A DNA stretch of 64,000 nt from the NCBI RefSeq assembly GCF_049065735.1, contig NZ_JBAKHD010000009.1:1-64000 (forward strand). Direction: 5' to 3'. Below the pieces are notes generated by a model. That model was not told where the DNA came from. It made no database searches and saw only the letters and a program-made list of their open reading frames with translations. This document shows, piece after piece, positions 1 through 8,084 of this stretch; position 1 is the stretch's first letter, and every line of letters begins with the position of its first letter. This DNA is from Paramesorhizobium sp049065735. GTDB taxonomy: Bacteria; Pseudomonadota; Alphaproteobacteria; Rhizobiales; Rhizobiaceae. Position numbers and translations under genes: made by a program.

Positions 1-299
1 CAAAGCAGAGTGAAGTTTTCGGGCTTTATGACTTCGGTCACGAAGAATTCGAAGCGTTCGGCTTCCGTTTTTCCCTGAAGCAGGCCCTCCTGGTCGGCGA
101 AATTCATCTCCACCATGAAAAGGCGTTCCCAGGCTCTGCGCGCAGAAGGCAGGAAAGCCGCCTCGGCAAAATCCTGCAGCGTCGCTTCGGGAATATGCGG
201 GCTCTGACGCTGCCGGAGTTGCCCGCAACTATCGGCGATCAGATGGTGGTAGAGGTTGGAAAAGACCTCCTGTTCGGATGGAGAGTCCAAAGAAGGCAT
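1..299 (-). CDS. N-terminus of a LanM-like class II lanthionine synthetase (partial)
   Basis: About 99 codons are visible from an ATG at 299 (upstream 'ggaaaggg' ribosome site); the frame stays open to the left edge, so the catalytic part is missing. The stretch from about residue 66, with VEMNF, then GLLQGKT and ERFEFF, matches the pattern I know from the N-terminal DUF4135 dehydratase region of LanM enzymes (an ELN motif, G-x-L-x-G-x-T, then RF-x-x-F). LanM dehydrates Ser/Thr and cyclises them onto Cys in a precursor peptide. Support comes from three Cys-rich precursor-like ORFs upstream on the same strand. The family call rests on motif memory over a short piece; the zinc-binding cyclase motifs would lie outside the window. 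Confidence 0.55.
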   Translation of the reverse strand, partial: MPSLDSPSEQEVFSNLYHHLIADSCGQLRQRQSPHIPEATLQDFAEAAFLPSARRAWERLFMVEMNFADQEGLLQGKTEAERFEFFVTEVIKPENFTLL

Positions 300-334
300 T
301 TGCCCTTTCCTTTTCTCCCCCTCGCTACGGAACT

Positions 335-835
335 TTACAGAGCGGGTTCGGATCGGCCCTCTTCGATATCCCACGGTGACTTGCGTGAGCCGAAAATCTC
401 GACGGTGACGTTGAATGCAGCTTTGCTCTCATTCACCGTCCCATCGAGGGAGCAGACGGCTTTGCGCGCAGAAAGAAAGCACATGGCGTAGGTCATCTGA
501 AATGCGACCGGGCGATCCGGCCGCACGGGACCGTCAAAATCCCAACGCATCCTCTTGATGAAAAGGAACCGGAACGATCTGCCGTCCCGCTTGAAGAGAT
601 AGGCAATCAGGGCAAAACCGAGGGATTGCAAAATCCTGTCGAGCAGCAGCAGCGAGGCGTTGGTTGCCTCGAAACTCTTGAGATCGACGATGCAGGACAT
701 TTGCCCGTCATCAACAAGGAAATTACGAAAGGAGAATGTCTCGGTCGTGAATTGATCGGTGAAATAGGTATACTGAATGATTTCACGGCTGATATCGACC
801 GGGGCAGGCCTGCCCTTTGTTATCTCGATGGTCAT
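335..835 (-). CDS. unrecognised 166-aa protein between lanthipeptide precursors and LanM-like gene
   Basis: A 166-residue soluble protein whose stop lies 35 bp before the LanM-like gene and whose ATG lies 87 bp after the last precursor ORF, so it is probably in the same transcript. I do not recognise a family with certainty. Two stretches resemble hotdog-fold dehydratases or thioesterases: a hydrophobic helix beginning LLLLDRIL near residue 82, and a strand-rich C-terminal part with DGPVRPDRPV near residue 120, like the 'PV-x-PG' segment of FabZ/MaoC proteins. No catalytic His/Glu pair is clear. It could be an accessory tailoring, immunity or scaffold protein of the cluster. No signal peptide or membrane segment is evident. 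Confidence 0.6.
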   Translation of the reverse strand: MTIEITKGRPAPVDISREIIQYTYFTDQFTTETFSFRNFLVDDGQMSCIVDLKSFEATNASLLLLDRILQSLGFALIAYLFKRDGRSFRFLFIKRMRWDFDGPVRPDRPVAFQMTYAMCFLSARKAVCSLDGTVNESKAAFNVTVEIFGSRKSPWDIEEGRSEPAL

Positions 836-922
836 GACGGAAATCGCTCGCTGCCGGTTGAACGCATGGACCAGACAGGCTTCATATTTCAGGTCCTGTC
901 TGGGGCTCCCTTCGCTGGGGGT

Positions 923-1069
923 TCATCCGCGCTTTTCGCCAGGCGATTGCATACACGCACTCCAACAATAAGTGTAGTGGTCGGTGCATTGGGCGATGTT
1001 TGCAGCGACCCGGCTGCGGCGGCCGATGACTGCCTCGGCCAACTTTGCGTTGAATGTTGTCGAGATCAT
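923..1069 (-). CDS. lanthipeptide-like precursor peptide 1 (48 aa)
   Basis: A 48-codon ORF with a strong ribosome site (GGAGG, 5 bases before ATG). It begins MISTTFNAKLAEAVIGRR, nearly the same as the other two small ORFs here, and its first Cys is residue 28, as in both paralogues. After that come Cys35 and Cys39 with Thr29, Thr33, Ser37 and Ser42, a composition suited to thioether rings. The conserved leader, variable tail, tandem arrangement and downstream LanM-like gene together argue for a RiPP precursor. The leader is basic and lacks the usual Gly-Gly cleavage site. It is too short for most gene finders and could be missed in annotation. Confidence 0.7.
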   Translation of the reverse strand: MISTTFNAKLAEAVIGRRSRVAANIAQCTDHYTYCWSACMQSPGEKRG

Positions 1070-1183
1070 CTTTTCCTCCATTTTATATAGGACGCATGGC
1101 GTTATGTGCCATCACCTCGAGCGGTTACGCCTGGCATATTCCAAGCGGCATGACGTCGTGGAAGTCAGTTGCTTATTGAATAG

Positions 1184-1342
1184 CTATTTTGCTTGGCGCG
1201 TGCCGTCTGTTACACACAGGACGCAACGCGTGTTTGCGGTGAAGCAGTCATTGCCTGTGCAAAGGCGATTGCTCGCTGTAAGCTGCTCGCGACGACCAAT
1301 GATCTTCTCGCTCAGCAGCGTATCAAACCTTATCGAAATCAT
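1184..1342 (-). CDS. lanthipeptide-like precursor peptide 2 (52 aa)
   Basis: A 52-codon ORF starting MISIRFDTLLSEKIIGRR, with GGAG a few bases upstream of the ATG. It aligns without gaps to precursors 1 and 3 over residues 1-28: MIS, F6, E12, GRR at 16-18, a hydrophobic residue at 21, Ala23 and Cys28 are shared. The tail has Cys28, Cys33, Cys40 and Cys43 plus Thr29, Thr35, Thr38, Thr45 and Thr48, so up to four thioether bridges are possible. It lies 114 bp upstream of precursor 1. Function is inferred from the family resemblance and context only. Confidence 0.7.
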   Translation of the reverse strand: MISIRFDTLLSEKIIGRREQLTASNRLCTGNDCFTANTRCVLCVTDGTRQAK

Positions 1343-1431
1343 AGTTTTCTCCCTTTTTCAGGCAGAATGCAGGCCGTTGGCTGCCTTCATGCCGGGCAGC
1401 AACGGCCCGCATATTCCAGCTCTGTGCGGTC

Positions 1432-1611
1432 TCACTGATCCGCGCCCGAGGCGGTCGCGTTCGTTCCATCGATCTGATGCGGGATGCAACGTCCGTACGT
1501 TATGCACCCGCTGGCGGTATAAGCATCGCAGCGCGCACTGCCTGCTTCAATCTGCATACGGCGGCCAGTCACACTCTCCGCCATCTGTGCGTTGAATTTT
1601 GTCGAGATCAT
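1432..1611 (-). CDS. lanthipeptide-like precursor peptide 3 (59 aa)
   Basis: A 59-codon ORF from the ATG at 1611, which follows GGAGG by 5 bases. The frame stays open further upstream to 1716, but the conserved MISTKF start and the ribosome site favour 1611. It shares MIS, F6, N7, A8, the AE pair, GRR and Cys28 with its paralogues. The tail carries Cys28, Cys36 and Cys42 together with Thr32, Ser34, Thr38, Thr50, Thr53 and Ser55. It is the first gene of the apparent minus-strand transcript, so the promoter should lie upstream at 1612-2021. Confidence 0.7.
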   Translation of the reverse strand: MISTKFNAQMAESVTGRRMQIEAGSARCDAYTASGCITYGRCIPHQIDGTNATASGADQ

Positions 1612-2021
1612 CTTTTCCTCCATCTTCACAGGTTGAAGCGCATGCCGATAGCGAATTCGATGAGCTGCCAGGGCGGCATGCTGGCCAGCCGTGGAAATAG
1701 AAACATCTACTCCCATAGGGCGGCGGCAAAGTCCTTCCGTTACTCGGAAGGCGCATTAATCTTCTTAGTAATCGGGCCAAAACCGTGGCCGATATTGGCT
1801 TTTATTGTGGGTCACCCAGGAGATGGTTCACGTTTTCGTGATCGAATCATCCGGACTTGGTTGCACAACATCCACCGGGCGCGCCGGCTTGACGCTCGCG
1901 CGGATGAAACGGCGTATCTCGCCGAACAACAGGTATAGCGCGACGCCGAAGAGATAAGATTAAACGCTGGGTCGGGCATGGCGGTCGTCATCGCTTCCGC
2001 CATGCCGCAGCGGCTACAATC
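1612..2021. other. intergenic region upstream of the lanthipeptide locus
   Basis: About 410 bp between the MFS gene and the first precursor ORF. It should hold the promoter for the minus-strand precursors. A small hairpin, CCTTCC-7 nt-GGAAGG at 1733-1751, lies in it, as does a decayed reading frame at 1828-1956. No convincing -35/-10 pair was identified. Confidence 0.4.
1828..1956 (-). pseudogene. possible C-terminal remnant of a membrane protein
   Basis: A frame without a start codon reads YLFGVALYLLFGEIRRF and then a polar tail to a TGA at 1828. That looks like the last transmembrane helix and tail of an integral membrane protein such as an ABC permease. Two codons before it lies an in-frame TAA, and no upstream continuation was found. 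It may be the scar of a gene lost when the neighbouring cluster was inserted. This is weak evidence; a chance frame is possible. Confidence 0.3.
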
Positions 2022-3278
2022 CTAATTCTTCCTACGCCCGGAAGCACCAGTTCTCGGTGCCCTCCCGAACACCACCCCTTTCGCCTCCGTGCCGAAACCG
2101 GCCAGAAGTGCAACCAGTACCGCAACCACGGCGATAACCGCAGCGAGCGCGAAGGCATAGTCATTTCCGTAGTGCTCGGCGAGCCCCGCCTGAAACGTCG
2201 CATTGGCGGAAGCGATTAGGTTACCCAGCTGATAGGTGAGGCCCGGAAACGTGCTGCGCAGCTCATCGGGCGAGAGTTCGTTGAGATGGGCGGGCACGAC
2301 GCCCCATGCGCCCTGTACCGCGAATTGCATCAGGAAGGCACCTGCCGCCAGCAGCGCCGGCGTCGAGGAGTAAACCCATAGCGGGATTACCGGGAGCGCA
2401 AGCAACGCGGCAATGACCATGGCGCGCCGTCGCCCGATCCGTTCGGAAAAGATTCCGAAGGTGATGCCGCCGAGAATCGCGCCGATATTGTAGATGATGG
2501 CGATTGTCCCGACGGTGTCCGTCGACAGTTTCTTTTGCACCTCCAGAAAGGTCGGATAGAGATCCTGCGTACCATGGCTGAAGAAATTGAAGGCCGTCAT
2601 CAGGAGCACGGCATAAATGGCTAGCCCCGCATGTTGCCGGAGAATCGTCCATATGCGGCCAATGCTGAGCTTTTCCCGCTTGCGCGCCAGGAAGACGGGC
2701 GATTCTTCCACATAGGAGCGGATGTAGAGGACGAGCAGCGCCGGCAGCGCGCCCAGCATGAACATGCCGCGCCAGCCGATAATGGGAAAAAGCAGGAAGA
2801 AGACCAGCGAGGCGATGAGATAGCCCGCTGGGTAACCGGCCTGCAACAGGCCGGAAATGAGCCCGCGTAATTTCGGCGGAATGGTTTCCATGGTGAGCGC
2901 CGCGCCGACGCCCCATTCGCCGCCCATCGCGATGCCGAAAAGGGCGCGCAGCACGATCAAGGCTGTCAGGCTGGGCGCGAAGCCCGATAGGAATTCGAGC
3001 AAGGCATAGGCGAGGACATTGATCATAAGGATCGGACGCCGGCCGAACCTTTCTGCGAGATAACCGAAGAGAAGAGCGCCGATGGGGCGCATGGCGAGCG
3101 TCAGCGTGATGGCGATGGTGACGCTGGTGACATCGGTGCCGAATTCTTCGGCGATATATTTCAGGACGAAAACCAGAATGAAGAAATCGAAGGCGTCGAG
3201 CATCCAGCCCAGAAAACTCGCGATCACGGCATTGCGCTGCTGTGGCGTCAACGATTTCAAATCCGATAATGCTGACAT
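2022..3278 (-). CDS. MFS transporter, sugar/organic-acid type
   Basis: A 418-residue integral membrane protein of the major facilitator superfamily. The start at 3278 (MSALSD) has a good ribosome site (aaggag); an upstream in-frame ATG at 3356 lacks one. Around residues 23-34 the sequence GWMLDAFDFFIL and the loop motif ERFGRRP, with a second SERIGRRR halfway, match the carboxylate/sialate (SHS-like) or aromatic-acid:H+ symporter groups. Twelve hydrophobic segments are expected. It stands alone, separated from the NTF2-like gene by about 140 bp, so the substrate cannot be assigned. Confidence 0.88.
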   Translation of the reverse strand: MSALSDLKSLTPQQRNAVIASFLGWMLDAFDFFILVFVLKYIAEEFGTDVTSVTIAITLTLAMRPIGALLFGYLAERFGRRPILMINVLAYALLEFLSGFAPSLTALIVLRALFGIAMGGEWGVGAALTMETIPPKLRGLISGLLQAGYPAGYLIASLVFFLLFPIIGWRGMFMLGALPALLVLYIRSYVEESPVFLARKREKLSIGRIWTILRQHAGLAIYAVLLMTAFNFFSHGTQDLYPTFLEVQKKLSTDTVGTIAIIYNIGAILGGITFGIFSERIGRRRAMVIAALLALPVIPLWVYSSTPALLAAGAFLMQFAVQGAWGVVPAHLNELSPDELRSTFPGLTYQLGNLIASANATFQAGLAEHYGNDYAFALAAVIAVVAVLVALLAGFGTEAKGVVFGRAPRTGASGRRKN

Positions 3279-3419
3279 CGCTTGTCTCCTTGGCTGGTTA
3301 CCGCAATACATCCCCTCATCAAGAACAATAATGCTGCACGATATCTGACAAAGCAAAGAATATGGCTGAAATCACCGCCTTTATTTGCTGCAAATATCCG
3401 TGACCTTTACTCGACCGTT

Positions 3420-3893
3420 TCAGCGATACGCCATGTATCCGACGAAGCCGGTGATCTTCCAGCGCGCGCCGTCGCGGCGGCAGAAATAGAGCGTCTGCCA
3501 GTTCAGGCGATCCACGGAACCGTCTGCTTTGGCGATTTCGCCATCGAATTTTTTCCGCGCGACGGCGATTTCGCCATTGATGTCGATGACACCAAGATCG
3601 GTGGCGCGGAAGATGCCGTCCGCCAGGGGTTCGGCATATTGCGTTGCCGCGCTCTCGGCCGCCTGCCGCAGCCACTCGTCGCGATAGGCGGAAAGGGTTG
3701 GAAAGGCCGCATCCCATTTGTCGGGATCGGTTTGCCCATGTGCGTGGATGCCGAGGAAACGCATTTCGTCGAAATCATCCGCGACGACAGACCAATCCTG
3801 CGATACGAAGGCTTCGATATCGCGGCGCACCAGCATATCCCAGATCTGCTCCCGGTCCTTGTCGCCCGCAAAGGGATTGACGGCACCATTCAT
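3420..3893 (-). CDS. NTF2/SnoaL-like protein, 157 aa
   Basis: A small soluble protein whose alternating helix-strand pattern and composition fit the NTF2/SnoaL-like (DUF4440-type) fold; the strand WQTLYFCRRDGARWKITGF near the C-terminus is typical. A ggaggt ribosome site precedes the ATG at 3893. It follows the rpiR-type gene by 23 bp and is probably the last gene of the minus-strand SDR-ATPase-regulator operon. Proteins of this fold include isomerases, dehydratases and binding proteins; the reaction is not evident. Confidence 0.75.
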   Translation of the reverse strand: MNGAVNPFAGDKDREQIWDMLVRRDIEAFVSQDWSVVADDFDEMRFLGIHAHGQTDPDKWDAAFPTLSAYRDEWLRQAAESAATQYAEPLADGIFRATDLGVIDINGEIAVARKKFDGEIAKADGSVDRLNWQTLYFCRRDGARWKITGFVGYMAYR

Positions 3894-3916
3894 TCCAACC
3901 TCCTGTTGTCATTCGT

Positions 3917-4801
3917 TCAGTCTCCCAAAGGCAGGCGCGGATCGTCGACCTTGAGTGTGTTAAGGCTCTGCTTGATGCGCCGCAGGCTTTCGAGCACCTT
4001 CGGTCCGCGCGCTTCGGCCGTCGCCGTCGCTATCATGTCCAGAATGGCAAGCAGGGCAAAACGCGACGATGTCGGCTTGTAGATGTTCCCATCCTCCTCG
4101 GACTGGAAGGGAATGAGCGTACCGGCCGCTTTCGCCAGATCGGAACCATCGGGCGTGATCGCGACGGTTTCGGCTCCGTATTGCCGGGCGACACCGACGG
4201 CCTCGACCACCGAACGGGCGAAACCGGACACGGAAAAGGCGATGACCGTCGCCTCCGGATTGACCACTGCCGCATACATGCGCTGAAGCTGGCCGTCCAC
4301 CTGCGCGCTGACGGGAATGCCCAGCCGGAACAGGCGATTCTCCATTTCGGTCGCAAGCATGGATGAGATGCCGCCCGACCCGAGACAAAGCACGGGACCG
4401 CCGCCTGCGAGCCGTTCCGCGACTTTCATCAATACGGTCATGTCAACACCATCCCCGGCGCGCTGAATGGCGGCGATGGCCGCATCCGTCACCGCGGCGG
4501 CAATGCGGCGCTCATGCGCGTCCGGGGCCGGGGGCTCCTCCGTCAGATATTGCCGGCCGATGGCCAATGCCTGCGCCAGATAAAATTTGAACTCGCGCAC
4601 GCCATCGCAGCCCAGCGCGCGGCAAAACCGCGTCACGGTCGGTTCGCTGACGCCTGCGCGGGAGGCAATCTCCGAGATCGCCGCCTTGGAGGCATAGTCC
4701 GGGTTGGATATCACAAGCGCTGCCAGCCGCCGGTCGGATTTCGATCCGTCCTGCGCCACGGCATGAAGCCGCGTTATGATATCGGCAACCTTGCTCATCA
4801 A
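3917..4801 (-). CDS. RpiR/MurR-family transcriptional regulator
   Basis: A 294-residue regulator with an N-terminal helix-turn-helix (residues about 35-75, ISEIASRAGVSEPTVTRFCR) and a C-terminal SIS domain (from about residue 125) with the phosphosugar-binding pattern LGSGGISS and SVSG. RpiR proteins usually sense a phosphorylated sugar and control its catabolic operon. It starts 4 bp after the ATPase gene, so it is co-transcribed with it and likely governs the divergent importer genes starting at 6842. The ligand is not known. Confidence 0.9.
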   Translation of the reverse strand: MMSKVADIITRLHAVAQDGSKSDRRLAALVISNPDYASKAAISEIASRAGVSEPTVTRFCRALGCDGVREFKFYLAQALAIGRQYLTEEPPAPDAHERRIAAAVTDAAIAAIQRAGDGVDMTVLMKVAERLAGGGPVLCLGSGGISSMLATEMENRLFRLGIPVSAQVDGQLQRMYAAVVNPEATVIAFSVSGFARSVVEAVGVARQYGAETVAITPDGSDLAKAAGTLIPFQSEEDGNIYKPTSSRFALLAILDMIATATAEARGPKVLESLRRIKQSLNTLKVDDPRLPLGD

Positions 4802-4805
4802 TATG

Positions 4806-5861
4806 CTAAAGCGGCAGGCCGCTATCCTTTTCGAAAAGATGGATATGCTCGGGTGCTGCCGTTACCCGAACCTTCTCACCGGGCGCAAGGTTTACCCGTT
4901 CCCGAAACACAATACGCGCCGGCTCACCCGCTATATGGCCATAGACATGGGTCTCAGGCCCGGTCGGCTCGATCACTTCGACGGCAAGCGTCATCCCCTT
5001 GCCATTGGTCGCGAGAAGGAAATGCTCGGGCCTGATGCCGGCCTCGACCGCATGGGTGGTGGCGGGCCGGTTCAATATGGCGACTTCATCTCCGTCCCTG
5101 GTCTGAAACACGCCTTTGCGAATGACGCCGCCCGGTATGAAGGTCATTGCGGGCGAGCCGATAAAGCCGGCTACGAATTTGTTGGCCGGCTTGTCATAGA
5201 GGTCGAGCGGCGCGCCGACCTGCATGATCCTGCCCTTGTTCATCACCACGATCCGGTCGGCCATCGTCATCGCCTCGATCTGGTCATGGGTGACGTAAAT
5301 GACCGTCGTTTTCAGGCGCTGGTGCAGGGCCTTGATTTCGGTGCGCATCTGCACGCGCAATTGCGCATCGAGGTTCGACAGCGGCTCGTCGAAGAGGAAC
5401 ACCGAGGGTTCGCGCACGATCGCCCGCCCCATCGCCACACGCTGCCGCTGGCCGCCGGAAAGCTGCCGCGGATAGCGGTCGAGATAGGAATGGAGATTGA
5501 GAATGCCTGCGGCCTTGTCCACTTTCGCGGCGGTCTCCTCCGCGCTTTCGCCCCTGATCCGGGGGCCGAACCCGATATTGTCCCGCGCCGTCATATGCGG
5601 AAACAGCGCGTAGGACTGGAACACCATCGCGATATTGCGTCCTTGCGGCGGAAGCTCGTTGGCACGCTCTCCGCCGATGACGAGATCTCCTGAAGATATC
5701 GGCTCCAACCCCGCTATCATGCGCAGAAGCGTGGATTTTCCGCATCCGGACGGCCCGACAAGCACGAGGAACTCACCCTCGCGGATGTCGAGGTCAATAT
5801 GATCGAGAACCGCGAGATCGCCGAAGGATTTGGAAATTCCACGGAGGGAAACATCTTTCAT
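4806..5861 (-). CDS. sugar ABC importer ATPase, UgpC/MalK type
   Basis: A 351-residue ATP-binding subunit. It has Walker A GPSGCGKST near residue 38, the signature LSGGQRQRVAMGRA near 134, Walker B FLFDEPLSNLD, and a C-terminal OB-fold region (TOBE-like) after residue 235 typical of CUT1 ATPases. It energises a periplasmic-binding-protein-dependent sugar importer, most simply the permeases encoded at 8131-9824. It lies between the SDR gene (3 bp gap) and the rpiR-type gene (4 bp gap) and is the only ATPase in the first 35 kb, so it may also serve the second importer at 17470-20494. Confidence 0.93.
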   Translation of the reverse strand: MKDVSLRGISKSFGDLAVLDHIDLDIREGEFLVLVGPSGCGKSTLLRMIAGLEPISSGDLVIGGERANELPPQGRNIAMVFQSYALFPHMTARDNIGFGPRIRGESAEETAAKVDKAAGILNLHSYLDRYPRQLSGGQRQRVAMGRAIVREPSVFLFDEPLSNLDAQLRVQMRTEIKALHQRLKTTVIYVTHDQIEAMTMADRIVVMNKGRIMQVGAPLDLYDKPANKFVAGFIGSPAMTFIPGGVIRKGVFQTRDGDEVAILNRPATTHAVEAGIRPEHFLLATNGKGMTLAVEVIEPTGPETHVYGHIAGEPARIVFRERVNLAPGEKVRVTAAPEHIHLFEKDSGLPL

Positions 5862-5864
5862 GGC

Positions 5865-6650
5865 TCAGTTTCCTCCCAGAATGTCTTCGATGAAAGGGCG
5901 GCATCCCGCCGTCAGCCCTGCATCGACGGGCAATATCGCCCCGGTGATACCCGAGGCGCGGTCGGAGGCGAGAAACGCCACCGCTTCGGCCACCTCCTGC
6001 ACATCGACAATGCGCCCGAGCGGATAAAGCCGTTTCAAGCGGTCGAGTACGGTGGGGTCCTCGGCAATACGATGATCCCAGGCAGGCGTGCGGATCGAAC
6101 CCGGACAGACCACATTGGCGCGCACGCCCCGCTGGCCGAATTCGACCGCAATCGCGCGGGCAAACGCATTGATGCCGGCCTTCGCCGCGGCATAGGCCGG
6201 ATTACCGAAATGCAAGAGCGCATTGACCGATGAAATGAAGACGAACGCGCCATGACCGCGCGCCGCCATGGCCTCAGCCATGAGACTGGAGAAGCTTGCC
6301 ACAGCCGTCAGATTGAGATCGATTTCGTTTTCGATCCTGTCCTGATCCAGCCCGTCGAAGGTTTCCGCACGGGTCCATCCGGCATTGTTGACGACGATAT
6401 CAGGCAGGCCATCGGCGGCGATGATGTGTCTGGCAGCTTCTTCCAGCCCCGCGCGGTCGAGAAGATCGAATTCATGACGGGCATGGAGCTCGAGCTCCGT
6501 CATGCTGCCAAGATTCCTGTCACAGCCGATGACGCGCCCCCCGCGTGCCGTGAATAGTTTTACCAGCGCGCTGCCAACACCACCCCCAGCCCCTGTAATC
6601 AGCACCGTCTTGCCGGAAAATTCGCCTGAATACTCCACTTCGTTCCCCAT
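5865..6650 (-). CDS. short-chain dehydrogenase/reductase (SDR)
   Basis: A 261-residue classical SDR: the nucleotide-binding motif TGAGGGVG at about residues 19-26, the NNAG motif near 88, and the catalytic Ser and YAAAK (Tyr/Lys) near 143-160. It oxidises or reduces an alcohol/ketone with NAD(P). It is the first gene of a tight minus-strand operon with the ABC ATPase and the RpiR regulator, and is divergent from the binding-protein gene, which suggests that it acts on the imported sugar or polyol. The substrate is not evident. Confidence 0.9.
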   Translation of the reverse strand: MGNEVEYSGEFSGKTVLITGAGGGVGSALVKLFTARGGRVIGCDRNLGSMTELELHARHEFDLLDRAGLEEAARHIIAADGLPDIVVNNAGWTRAETFDGLDQDRIENEIDLNLTAVASFSSLMAEAMAARGHGAFVFISSVNALLHFGNPAYAAAKAGINAFARAIAVEFGQRGVRANVVCPGSIRTPAWDHRIAEDPTVLDRLKRLYPLGRIVDVQEVAEAVAFLASDRASGITGAILPVDAGLTAGCRPFIEDILGGN

Positions 6651-6758
6651 TTCTGGCCGTATGCTTGGTCCTGTCCGGCTCGTTTGCTATTCCACGACTC
6701 CATTATGACAGGGGAAAATTTCAATGTAAATTTGCAACACGATTTTTAACTTGAAAAG

Positions 6759-6772
6759 TCCTATTTATAGGA
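6759..6772. promoter_or_regulatory. perfect palindrome, candidate operator
   Basis: TCCTAT-tt-ATAGGA in the AT-rich divergent region between the SDR operon and the binding-protein operon, 70 bp before the latter's start. The position suits an operator for the RpiR-type regulator encoded at 3917-4801; binding is inferred. Confidence 0.45.
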
Positions 6773-6841
6773 TCAATGTAAGAAACTGACATGAAAATTA
6801 CATCCGGCGACAGGGCGCTGGAGCAACAAGGGAACACGCAA

Positions 6842-8077
6842 ATGGCTATCAGCAAATGGAAGGCCGGCCTTCTGGCCGCATTCAGCATTCTGGCGCTCGG
6901 GACGAGCGCTGAGGCGGGCGAAGTCCGCATGACCGTTGCCCAATACAGCTCCAAGACCGGGCCCTATTTCCAGGAGGTGAAGAAGGCTTTCGAAGCCGCC
7001 AATCCCGGCACGACGCTCGATATCGAAGTGGTTCCCTGGGATGTGCTGCTGCAGAAGCTGACCACCGATATCTCCGCCGGAACCAATGCCGATCTCTCGA
7101 TCATCGGCACCCGCTGGCTGATCGACTTCGTCCAGCAGGGCATCGCCGAGCCCCTCGACGGCTATATGAATAACGAGTTCAAGGACCGCTTCATCCCAAC
7201 GTTCCTCACCCCGTCCGTTCTGGAAGGCAAGACATACGGCCTTCCCATCGCGGCGTCCGACCGCGCCCTCTATTACAACAAGGATATCTTCGCCAAGGCC
7301 GGGATCAAGAACCCGCCCAAGACATGGGACGAGCTCAAGGCCGACGCCGAAAAGATCAAGGCGCTCGGCGGCGATGTTTACGGCTTCGGTCTGCAGGGTA
7401 AGGAAATCGAGACCGACGTCTATTATTATTACGCCATGTGGTCCTATGGCGGGGAAATCCTCAACAAGGACGGCACCTCGGGCCTCAGTTCACCCGCCGC
7501 GCTGCAGGCGGCGAAGCTCTATAAGTCCATGATCGACGAGGGCCTGACCCAGCCGGGCGTCACCTCCTATGCCCGCGAAGATGTGCAGAACCTCTTCAAG
7601 CAGGGCAAGGTCGGCATGATGATCACTGCGCCCTTCCTCTCCAACCAGATCAAGGAGGAAGCGCCCAATCTCAAATATGGCGTCGCGCCCATCCCGTCCG
7701 GCGCCACCGGAGCGCGCGGGACCTATGGCGTGACCGACTCGGTCATCATGTTCCAGAACTCCAAGAACAAAGAGGAAGCGTGGAAGGTGCTCGACTTCCT
7801 GTTCCAGCCCGAATGGCGCGCCAAATTCAACGAGAATGAAGGCTTCCTTCCGGTGGAAAAGAAGGTGGCGAAGATGGATTATTTCGCCAACAATGCCGAC
7901 CTCGCCCCCTTCACCGCCCTCCTGCAGGATGCGCGCTTCGCGCCGGTCATTCCCGGCTGGGAGGAAATCGCCGACATCACCTCCAATGCCATGCAGAGCA
8001 TTTATCTGGGCAATGGCGAACCGGAGACCGTGCTGAAGGAAGCCGCCGCCAAGGCGAATGCGATCCTCAAAAAGTAA
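6842..8077 (+). CDS. extracellular sugar-binding protein of ABC importer
   Basis: A 411-residue family-1 solute-binding protein. The start at 6842 gives a normal Sec signal peptide (lysine, hydrophobic core, TSAEAG cleavage region); the upstream in-frame ATG at 6791 would add a polar extension. The rest has the usual pattern of CUT1 binding proteins (YGLPIAASDRALYYNKDIF near residue 135, and a C-terminal PVIPGW). It captures an oligosaccharide or related solute in the periplasm and passes it to the permeases encoded next. A terminator-like stem-loop follows the gene, probably raising its expression over that of the permeases. Confidence 0.92.
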   Translation: MAISKWKAGLLAAFSILALGTSAEAGEVRMTVAQYSSKTGPYFQEVKKAFEAANPGTTLDIEVVPWDVLLQKLTTDISAGTNADLSIIGTRWLIDFVQQGIAEPLDGYMNNEFKDRFIPTFLTPSVLEGKTYGLPIAASDRALYYNKDIFAKAGIKNPPKTWDELKADAEKIKALGGDVYGFGLQGKEIETDVYYYYAMWSYGGEILNKDGTSGLSSPAALQAAKLYKSMIDEGLTQPGVTSYAREDVQNLFKQGKVGMMITAPFLSNQIKEEAPNLKYGVAPIPSGATGARGTYGVTDSVIMFQNSKNKEEAWKVLDFLFQPEWRAKFNENEGFLPVEKKVAKMDYFANNADLAPFTALLQDARFAPVIPGWEEIADITSNAMQSIYLGNGEPETVLKEAAAKANAILKK

Positions 8078-8084
8078 TATCCAT

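Noticed and set aside
626..1090. Plus-strand open frames opposite the 166-aa gene and precursor 1
   Set aside because: No ribosome site and composition of an antisense shadow; the minus strand has conserved paralogous ORFs with strong ribosome sites.
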